From: JARKQH01 sp964631605 | GTDB lineage: Bacteria; Verrucomicrobiota; Verrucomicrobiia; Limisphaerales; UBA8199 | Length of the DNA stretch: 28,191 nucleotides | Reading direction: 5' to 3' | Assembly (NCBI GenBank): GCA_964631605.1 | Contig: CAZVYG010000071.1 | Location: 1-28,191, forward strand | Part shown: piece after piece, positions 22,668-28,191 of the stretch | How positions within the stretch are numbered: position 1 is the stretch's first letter | How the letters are laid out: every line of letters starts with the position of its first letter | The notes under the pieces: model-generated | The model's input: the letters and a program-made list of their open reading frames with translations, nothing else | Database searches by the model: none | Told to the model about the DNA's origin: nothing | Translations under genes and position numbers: made by a program

Positions 22668-23867
22668 ATGACGCGAAGGTTTCATTCCATCAACGCCGTG
22701 GTCGCCGACTTGCAGAAGGGCAAGATGGTGATCGTGGTGGACGATGCCGACCGGGAAAACGAGGGCGACCTGATCATGGCGGCGCAATTTGTCACGCCAG
22801 CGGCGGTCAACTTCATGGCCAAGCACGGCCGGGGCCTCATTTGCGTGCCGACGACCTCCGAGCGGCTGCAACAGTTGGGCATCGAGCGCATGGTGCGGCA
22901 GAACCGCGAGAGCTTTAAGACGGATTTTCAGGTCAGTGTGGACGCCGCGCGCGGCATCACCACCGGCATCTCGGCCGCCGACCGCGCCGAGACGATCCGC
23001 ATCATGGCCGATCCGACGGCGGTGCCCGAGGACCTGGTGGCGCCCGGGCACGTCTTCCCGCTGCGGGCGCGTCCCGGCGGCGTGCTCCAGCGCGCCGGCC
23101 ACACCGAAGCGGCGGTGGACCTGGTCCAGTTGGCCGGGTGCCGCCCGATCGGCGTGATTTGCGAGATCATGAGCGACGACGGTTCGATGGCGCGGCTGCC
23201 CGAGCTGCTCAAGTTCGCCCGCAAGCACCGGCTCAAGATCTGCACGATTGCGGACCTGATCGAGTACCGGCGCACGCGCGAGAAGCTGGTCGAGCGCGAG
23301 GAAGTGGTCCGGCTTCCCACCGACTACGGGGAGTTCGACCTCCACCTCTACCGCTCGAAACTGGATGGGCGGCATCATCTGGCCCTGGTCTGCGGCCAGC
23401 CCGCCGGCAAGTCCAACGTCCTGGTGCGCGTCCACAGCGAATGCCTGACGGGGGATGTGTTCGGTTCGCGGCGCTGCGACTGCGGCCCCCAGCTTCACCA
23501 GGCCATGCGCCAGGTCGCTGAAGCCGGCTGCGGCGTGATTGTCTATATGCGGCAGGAAGGCCGCGGCATCGGGCTCGGCCCCAAAATCAAGGCCTACAAA
23601 CTCCAGGAACAGGGCTACGACACGGTCGAAGCCAACCAGAAACTCGGGTTCCCCATGGACCTGCGCGAGTACGGTCTGGGCGCCCAGATTCTGGCCGACC
23701 TGGGGCTGCGCACCATCCGCCTGCTGACCAACAACCCGCGCAAAATCGTCGGGCTCGAAGGCTACGGCCTGAAAATCGTCGAGCAGGTTCCCATCAAGGT
23801 CAAACCCAATCCGCACAACGCCAGATACCTCGCCACCAAGCGGGACAAACTCGGCCATCTGCTGTAA
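22668..23867 (+). CDS. ribBA: Bifunctional 3,4-dihydroxy-2-butanone-4-phosphate synthase / GTP cyclohydrolase II
   Basis: 399 aa, the usual fused length. The N-terminal half (to about 205) makes dihydroxybutanone phosphate from ribulose-5-phosphate: it has DDADRENEGD (25-34), the acidic metal site, and GHVFPLRARPGGVLQRAGHTEAAVDL. The C-terminal half opens GTP: zinc ligands C259, C270 and C272 in ECLTGDVFGSRRCDCG, the catalytic MRQEGRGIGL, and YGLGAQILADLG followed by LLTNNPRKI. Both activities look complete, unlike the many RibBA homologues with one dead half. Together they supply both precursors of lumazine for riboflavin. ribH follows 12 bp later. Confidence 0.97.
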   Translation: MTRRFHSINAVVADLQKGKMVIVVDDADRENEGDLIMAAQFVTPAAVNFMAKHGRGLICVPTTSERLQQLGIERMVRQNRESFKTDFQVSVDAARGITTGISAADRAETIRIMADPTAVPEDLVAPGHVFPLRARPGGVLQRAGHTEAAVDLVQLAGCRPIGVICEIMSDDGSMARLPELLKFARKHRLKICTIADLIEYRRTREKLVEREEVVRLPTDYGEFDLHLYRSKLDGRHHLALVCGQPAGKSNVLVRVHSECLTGDVFGSRRCDCGPQLHQAMRQVAEAGCGVIVYMRQEGRGIGLGPKIKAYKLQEQGYDTVEANQKLGFPMDLREYGLGAQILADLGLRTIRLLTNNPRKIVGLEGYGLKIVEQVPIKVKPNPHNARYLATKRDKLGHLL

Positions 23868-23879
23868 TCCCCGATTCCC

Positions 23880-24365
23880 ATGCTCAAACCCGTTTCCGCC
23901 CGGTCCTTCCAAGCCGCCAACACCGCGTTCGCGATTGTCGCCTCAAAATACAATGCCCGCTACGTGGACGGGATGGTGCGCGCCGCGCGCGCCGAACTGC
24001 GCCGCGCCGGGGCGGGAAAGATTCTCGTCCATCGCGTGCCGGGGGCGTATGAAGTGCCGATCGTGGCGGCGCGGCTTGCGCGGACGGCGGCAGCCGGCGG
24101 CGCGCGATCCGGGCCGGCGGCGATCATTTGCCTGGGCGTGATTCTGCGCGGCGAAACCACTCACGCGGCGCATATCGGCGAGGCGGTGAGCCAGGCGCTG
24201 ATGGACCTCCAACTGCGCTACGAAATCCCCATTGTCCACGAGGTGCTCCTGCTCGAGAACGAAGCCCAGGCCCGTGTCCGCTGCCTCGACAAACGCCACA
24301 ACCGCGGAACCGAGGCGGCCCAAACCGCGCTGGCCATGGCCCGGGTGATGACCGAGCTTGCCTGA
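23880..24365 (+). CDS. ribH: 6,7-dimethyl-8-ribityllumazine synthase
   Basis: 161 aa. It condenses the RibA-branch pyrimidine with dihydroxybutanone phosphate to give lumazine, the precursor of riboflavin, usually as a 60-mer capsid or pentamer. Family motifs are FAIVASKYN near the start, VPGAYEVP (53-60), the loop LGVILRGETTHAAHIG with the catalytic histidine (H95), and the C-terminal DKRHNRGTEAAQTAL that binds phosphate. It follows ribBA by 12 bp and is surely in its operon. No ribE or ribD is in the window. No clear terminator follows; only a weak CGCGG(N5)CCGCG hairpin just after the stop. Confidence 0.96.
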   Translation: MLKPVSARSFQAANTAFAIVASKYNARYVDGMVRAARAELRRAGAGKILVHRVPGAYEVPIVAARLARTAAAGGARSGPAAIICLGVILRGETTHAAHIGEAVSQALMDLQLRYEIPIVHEVLLLENEAQARVRCLDKRHNRGTEAAQTALAMARVMTELA

Positions 24366-24411
24366 GCGCCGGGGGCGCGCGGCAAAACCGCGTCGGACAC
24401 GCGGCCCGCCA

Positions 24412-24552
24412 TCAATTCGGGTTTCCGGTGACCCGGTAAAATCGGCGCGCCGTGCCTGCCGCATTCACGTTGACACTTTTGTCCACCCAAATTTCCACCG
24501 GCTCGGTCAACGTCAGGTTGGTGAGCGTGATCCAGGAGTTGGTGTCGGTCAT
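24412..24552 (-). pseudogene. 3'-terminal remnant of a secreted protein gene
   Basis: The minus strand encodes 46 codons ending TDTNSWITLTNLTLTEPVEIW, then VDKSVNVNAAGTARRFYRVTGNPN and TGA. This is the closing motif (W..L.NL...VW.D......RFYRV) found at the C-terminus of many long secreted Verrucomicrobia proteins. The frame is closed by a TAG at about 24589, so only the tail survives. A short ATG-started peptide is formally possible but unlikely to be functional. It lies 110 bp downstream of the GH78 fragment, in the same direction. Confidence 0.6.
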
Positions 24553-24661
24553 GTCGGTCGTGTATGATCGAAATATTGCTCTGTCGGTCTATTGCGTTGG
24601 CTTTTCATGTGCCAGACGGGGTGACACGATTTTCGCGGGTGAGTCCGCCCTCCCGGCGCTT

Positions 24662-25105
24662 CTATTCGGACACAAATGAATAGCGGCCTGAATCCAGATT
24701 CAACACGGCTTTGCCATTTTCCATTCTTAAGAGCTTCACGCCTTTGGCTTGGGAAAGCGGCTGGTTGCCCTCCTTGATCTTGTTGGCATTGGTCGCCGGC
24801 AGATAGACCGTCGCCGTGCTGTTGGCCGGGACGTGGATTTGCCACTGGAAGGAATCTTTCTCCGACTTCCAGTTCGAGACGATTTCGCCGTAGGGAGATT
24901 GGTAGCTGCACTTGACCCACTCGACGCTCTTGACGATGCCGGGTCGCAGTAGGAAATGCTTGAACCCGGGCTTCGCCGGATCGGGCAGAATGCCACCCAG
25001 ACCCTCGAAGAACCATGACCCCGGCGTTGCCGTGACCAGAATGACATGGCTGCCCCAGCCGCTCCAGGTTTCGGGCCATGTCTTGAGACCCAATTCTTTG
25101 ATCAC
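24662..25105 (-). pseudogene. C-terminal fragment of a GH78 alpha-L-rhamnosidase
   Basis: 147 codons. The text TWPETWSGWGSH, WFFEGLGGILPDPAKPGFKHF, SVEWVKCSYQSPYGEIVSNW, then VPANSTATVYLPA and LNLDSGRYSF, matches the last helices of the (alpha/alpha)6 barrel plus the C-terminal beta domain of GH78 family rhamnosidases, which are normally about 700-1000 aa. The catalytic barrel with the acid residues is missing, so it cannot act as a rhamnosidase. It begins with GTG at 25105, overlapping the TGA of the esterase gene (GTGA), so it may still be translated. It is best read as a deletion product, where the 5' two-thirds of the gene were lost exactly at the end of the neighbouring gene. A domain reused on its own is the less likely alternative. 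Confidence 0.65.
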
Positions 25106-26082
25106 GGCACTCCGAGGAGACGTTTCATCGCTTCGCCCATTGATTCACCGATGAGGTAGTAGGTTTCGGCGTTCGAGTTCCAATGATACCCCTGCTTGTT
25201 GGGCGACTGATCCTCGGGACGCCAGAATGCCCTGGTGCTCACGAACGCAACATTGGCCTTGAACTCCGGATGCTCGGCCACGGCGGCCTGCGCCCTCATG
25301 AGCGACAATGCCCGCGGGTTCCTTTCCGCCGGCCCGGTCATGCCGGTTTCGGCAATGACAAAGGGCAGCGCGGGCACACCGAGATCCCGGCGCATGTCGT
25401 TGATGAAATGCGTCATGTTGGTTTCGTATTCGGCATTGAACTTGTCGTTGATGCGGTCGTTCCAACCTTGGTGCCAGCCAAAGCCGGACAGCACATACCG
25501 GCCGTCGCTGCCGGGAACAAGTTCCTTGAGGTTGGCGAGTGCAGCCTTTGTGAGCCTCACGGTCTCGCGGTAGTATTTCCCGATGATGGCCGGATCTTGC
25601 GCGATGGCGGCATCGTCCTTCTGGCCGAGCGAATACGGAGGCTTGCCCGCGCTCGGCGGACGGAAATCCACGGCGAGGCTCTTGCCGCCCCAGGCGCATT
25701 TGATGATCAACACCGGCTCATCGAGCGCCTCACCCATCACCCAGCCGAAACCGAGTTCAGGACCGATCATCTCCGGTGTGGCACCATAGCCGACGGTGAG
25801 CGGCCCTGTGCGGTCGAGGTAACTAATCCACACGTCGTCGCGCGTGCGCCACTTCCCCGCGGCATCCACCAGCGGCGCAAAGTGTTTGGCCGTGGCCGGG
25901 TCTTTTGCGACAAACTCCAGCGAGCCTTTGCCGCCGTTGCGCCTGGGATCGGCGGAAACAAAGCCGTGCCCTTGCATGTTGGACTGGCCGGCGAGAACGA
26001 AGACGCGCACCGGCTTCGTCGCCGCCGGCGCGGAGGCGGTCGAAGCCAGGGCGATCAGCAGCAATGGAGTGATCAGTTTCAT
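25102..26082 (-). CDS. Secreted SGNH carbohydrate esterase (sialate O-acetylesterase-like, CE6-type)
   Basis: 326 aa. A signal peptide (MKLITPLLLIALASTASAPAA) is followed directly by VFVLAGQSNMQGHG, which holds the nucleophile (S34) of the SASA/CE6 family. Later blocks are WGGKSLAVDFRPP, SGFGWHQGWND (the GWHQG block with the oxyanion asparagine nearby), and GYHWNSNAETYYLIGESM, where the histidine of the catalytic pair lies. Such enzymes remove acetyl groups from sugars of plant or mucin glycans, outside the cytoplasm. ATG 26082 is used; the frame to 26127 overlaps the gene before it. It is 7 bp behind the 540-aa secreted protein and its stop overlaps the GH78 fragment, so all three share a transcript. 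The substrate is not known. Confidence 0.85.
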   Translation of the reverse strand: MKLITPLLLIALASTASAPAATKPVRVFVLAGQSNMQGHGFVSADPRRNGGKGSLEFVAKDPATAKHFAPLVDAAGKWRTRDDVWISYLDRTGPLTVGYGATPEMIGPELGFGWVMGEALDEPVLIIKCAWGGKSLAVDFRPPSAGKPPYSLGQKDDAAIAQDPAIIGKYYRETVRLTKAALANLKELVPGSDGRYVLSGFGWHQGWNDRINDKFNAEYETNMTHFINDMRRDLGVPALPFVIAETGMTGPAERNPRALSLMRAQAAVAEHPEFKANVAFVSTRAFWRPEDQSPNKQGYHWNSNAETYYLIGESMGEAMKRLLGVP

Positions 26083-26089
26083 GTAACAA

Positions 26090-27712
26090 TTAATCTGCGG
26101 ATTCCTGTCGGGTAACGATGGGAACATAACCGACCTGCAAGCCAGGCGGCGGAGTCAGGATCAAGCCCGGGTCGAGTTCCGCCAGCTTGCCAAAAGCAGG
26201 GGGCAGCAGGTATTCACGGTCTTTCTTCCAAAGTCGGTGGAGTTTTTCCACCCGCGCCTGCAGGGCCTCCCGCTCCGCATCCGTCAAATCGGCGTTGAGC
26301 AACGCCGGCTGGTCGGCGAAGCGGTACCAATAGTAAGTGACCAAACTGCCGTCACCCAGGCGCGTCTGAAAGGGCCCCGCTCGGGGGCCCGGCTTCTTCC
26401 AGCAACTTGCCGGATCGTCGGGCGTGACATAGGTCGCGGGCTTCCTCGGAGGACGGTCAAAGCGCGCCTGGGTCAAACCCGTTTCCGCCGGGACGTCTTC
26501 CGCCCGCACCGGAACCCATTGGGGTTTTTCACCGTGCTTCACGAGCCGAAAGTATTCAGGGAGCTTCACCAGCGAACCCTTGCTGGAATCGGCCTGCTTC
26601 ACGACGTGGGGGTCCCAGCGATAACCGAAAGCATGGACATCCGCCGCCATCGGCGTTGCGAAGGAATTCCACGCCACCAGCACCCGCTCATCCTTGGGCG
26701 CGCCGTCGGGATAAATCCTCCAGGTGGCTCCGCCCTTGCCGGTGAACCGATGCCGGATGGCACCTTTGGCACCGACGGCGCCGCTGGCCTCAGCCCCGCC
26801 ATCGAACCAGGTTTTCACCGCGTCCCACAGTGCCTGCTTGTTGTAGGAAGTGATGTCCTGCACGAGGCGGGATTCGCTGTTGGCGCCGGGAAAGAACGTG
26901 GGCGCGACGCGGGCGTAAGTCTCACCCTTGGCGTCATTGGCCTGGAGGCTCGGGATATGCTGCGTCTCCATCTGCAAGGCGCGGTTGGGATTGGAGGGGC
27001 GGCTGTCCAGAAGCATCCCTTTGAATTGCGGTTCCGCGACCGCGCTGCCGGACCAGAAGTAGGGGGTGAAAAACGCCACCGGGCCTTTGAAATTTCCCGT
27101 GTTGAGGAACAACGTCCAGGATTGGTCGCCAGTCGGAATGTCCGTTCCAGCCGTCTTGCTCTTGGCCGGTGTGAGCGGCAACGGCAGGTAGCCATAACCG
27201 AACCATTCGCCGCAAGTGCCCTGCTTGAGATTCAAGCCATCCGGCGGCCACAGCAGCCAGGGACTGAGTTGCGCCACGCCATATTTGCCTTTCGGTTTGT
27301 CCCAGTCCCGGCCCTTCCCGGCTCCGGGTCCGTTGGCCCACTCCCGGAAATTCGGCGCCACCCCGCCCATGATGAACTTCGGCGTCTCGGTAGCAAACTC
27401 CGTGTCCCGCCACCAGCCCAGCCCGCCCTCGATATCGGAATACAGCTTGACCGGGGGCGGAGGTTCATTCCGGGCAAACATCCACGTTCCAAACAGGCCG
27501 GTTTGAAACCGTTGCCCCGGATATTGGTCCAACAAAGGCCAGGCGGCGACATACATCGAGAACCCCGCATCGTAGGTTTCGGGAACTTTCTCATTCGCGA
27601 CGATGAGGTAGCCAGCCATTTCGCCCTGCCGTATTTCGCTGGCCGCAGCGGATGCCGTTCCAACCAAAACCGTGGCAAGGCAGGTGAAGGTCAGGATGGT
27701 TTTCATGTGCAT
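26090..27712 (-). CDS. Secreted protein of unknown function
   Basis: 540 aa; I do not recognise the family. The signal peptide is MKTILTFTCLATVLVGTASAAA (ATG at 27712 or 27706). The mature part is rich in tryptophan, proline and glycine. It contains WWRDTEFATETPKFIMGG, a repeated use of G, W and Y, and PWLLWPPDGLNLKQGTCGEWFGYGYLPLPLT. It ends with a charged helical piece (LTDAEREALQARVEKLHRLWKKDREYLLPP) and GLQVGYVPIVTRQESAD. No catalytic motif stands out. It lies 7 bp upstream of the SGNH esterase gene, so an extracellular glycan-related role is possible (inference). The frame upstream to 27895 adds a leader with no signal and is not used. Database search for remote structure would be the next evidence. 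Confidence 0.75.
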   Translation of the reverse strand: MHMKTILTFTCLATVLVGTASAAASEIRQGEMAGYLIVANEKVPETYDAGFSMYVAAWPLLDQYPGQRFQTGLFGTWMFARNEPPPPVKLYSDIEGGLGWWRDTEFATETPKFIMGGVAPNFREWANGPGAGKGRDWDKPKGKYGVAQLSPWLLWPPDGLNLKQGTCGEWFGYGYLPLPLTPAKSKTAGTDIPTGDQSWTLFLNTGNFKGPVAFFTPYFWSGSAVAEPQFKGMLLDSRPSNPNRALQMETQHIPSLQANDAKGETYARVAPTFFPGANSESRLVQDITSYNKQALWDAVKTWFDGGAEASGAVGAKGAIRHRFTGKGGATWRIYPDGAPKDERVLVAWNSFATPMAADVHAFGYRWDPHVVKQADSSKGSLVKLPEYFRLVKHGEKPQWVPVRAEDVPAETGLTQARFDRPPRKPATYVTPDDPASCWKKPGPRAGPFQTRLGDGSLVTYYWYRFADQPALLNADLTDAEREALQARVEKLHRLWKKDREYLLPPAFGKLAELDPGLILTPPPGLQVGYVPIVTRQESAD

Positions 27713-28138
27713 GGTCTTTGGTCGTGCCTGGTTGCGCCGACTTGTCGAAAGTCGTCCAGCCGCAGAACGCGGGATTGGCCGACCGGCCCCAGCGCCTGGG
27801 TCGTGCAGGTTCCGTATCGCGCCAGAACTTTGCCATGACCCACAGGCATGGTTGCGCAGCGAACATCGGACCCGCCGCCCCTCCGTCCATTCCATGTGCC
27901 CTTCAAAGCCACGAGAGCGCCTACCACTCCTGTCCTTAGGGTGCGATGCGTCATGGGTATTTTTCCGTTCGTTGATTTTGTTTCATGGCTTGGTTTCGTG
28001 TTTGGATCAGCTTCCACCCATGGCAAACGGGCGTGATCCGACTGTTTGAGTCCAGCTTGGCGTGATTGCGTCTGAAGTCAACCTCTTCCAATATTCTGCA
28101 CAATATTCTGCACCGCACTTTTTTTGGCCGTGTCGGTA
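27713..28138. other. Region upstream of the secreted-protein operon
   Basis: 426 bp without a gene I can support; several short frames show no family resemblance. On the minus strand TTGACT occurs about 350 bp before the operon, but no good -10 stands 17 bp after it. It contains the 12-bp tandem duplication at 28090-28113. Confidence 0.4.
28090..28113. repeat. Tandem 12-bp duplication next to the right terminal repeat
   Basis: AATATTCTGCAC occurs twice in a row, exactly (28090-28101 and 28102-28113). It lies 25 bp inside the right arm of the terminal inverted repeat. It could be a protein-binding pair or a slippage product. Confidence 0.85.
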
Positions 28139-28191
28139 CCCGAAACATTAGCGAGCCGCACGAAAGATCACTTTAAGGTGAGATTTTGCTT
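28139..28191 (-). repeat. Right arm of 53-bp terminal inverted repeat
   Basis: This is the perfect inverted copy of bases 1-53. The sequence inside it (28138 leftwards) has no similarity to the sequence inside the left arm, so the repeat boundary is sharp at 28139. A 12-bp tandem duplication lies 25 bp inside it. Confidence 0.9.

Noticed and set aside
22248..23912. Long minus-strand frame opposite ribBA
   Set aside because: It is the mirror of a certain ribBA gene; length results from GC-biased third positions.
25183..27838. Plus-strand long frames opposite the esterase and secreted protein
   Set aside because: Both lie antisense to genes with signal peptides and, for the esterase, catalytic motifs; they show no motif of their own.
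27703..28026. 107-codon minus-strand frame before the secreted-protein operon
   Set aside because: No family resemblance, runs into the next gene's start region and has no ribosome site with good spacing.
1..28191. Whole window as one large composite transposon or linear replicon because of the terminal inverted repeats
   Set aside because: The interior is housekeeping genes (der, ribBA, ribH, tRNA) with no transposase, integrase or replication gene, so flanking copies of a repeat or an assembly effect explain the ends better.

Overview
The window looks like chromosomal DNA from a member of Verrucomicrobiota, most likely a Pedosphaera/Limisphaera-type lineage. The evidence is high GC content, several families common in that phylum (a DUF1080 domain protein next to a Gfo/Idh/MocA oxidoreductase, an SGNH esterase, and a GH78 relic), secreted proteins built of FN3 and Ig-like modules, and a C-terminal 'FYRV'-type tail relic. 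Lineage is inferred from family content; no rRNA is present.

Layout, left to right. (1) 1-53 is one arm of a perfect 53-bp terminal inverted repeat whose other arm is 28139-28191. (2) 113-2287 (+) is a membrane-anchored spermidine-synthase-like protein. (3) 2382-3284 (-) holds two tandem small heat-shock proteins with an intercistronic hairpin and an intrinsic terminator. (4) 3545-7706 (-) is a sugar-catabolism run: OPA-type transporter, DUF1080 hydrolase, Gfo/Idh dehydrogenase, deoC. (5) 7929-10406 (+) holds a PPK2 polyphosphate kinase and the ribosome-assembly GTPase der. (6) 10407-14886 is an aryl-acid module: ACT protein and phenylacetate-CoA ligase (-), diverging from iorA, iorB and a PaaI-type thioesterase (+). 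(7) 14883-16726 (-) holds a NusG paralogue followed by a BioH-like esterase and a BioC-like methyltransferase. (8) 17042-20002 (+) is a 986-aa secreted multidomain protein with a strong terminator. (9) 20069-20866 (-) is a YmdB-type phosphodiesterase. (10) 21039-22230 is a lower-GC stretch with a hypothetical pilin-like ORF, a possible sRNA locus and tRNA-Arg(CCU). (11) 22668-24365 (+) is ribBA-ribH. (12) 24412-27712 (-) is a secreted protein plus SGNH esterase operon whose 3' end is a scar of two truncated genes: the C-terminus of a GH78 rhamnosidase and the tail of a secreted protein.

How the genes work together. IorAB oxidatively decarboxylate aryl-pyruvates to aryl-acetyl-CoA, PaaK makes aryl-acetyl-CoA from the free acid, and the thioesterase can release it, so both arms of the divergent cluster meet at the same CoA thioesters. 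The 3545-7706 genes suggest import of a small organophosphate or sugar, oxidation and cleavage of a keto-glycoside, and aldolase chemistry. RibBA and RibH supply three steps of riboflavin synthesis. BioC and the BioH-like esterase are the mask and unmask pair for pimeloyl-ACP. No CRISPR array, complete transposase, phage gene or replication origin was seen. The least ordinary items are the terminal inverted repeat, the ferredoxin-less IorA, the NusG paralogue heading a biotin-type operon, the unnamed C-terminal domain of the large secreted protein, and the gene-tail scar at 24.4-25.1 kb.
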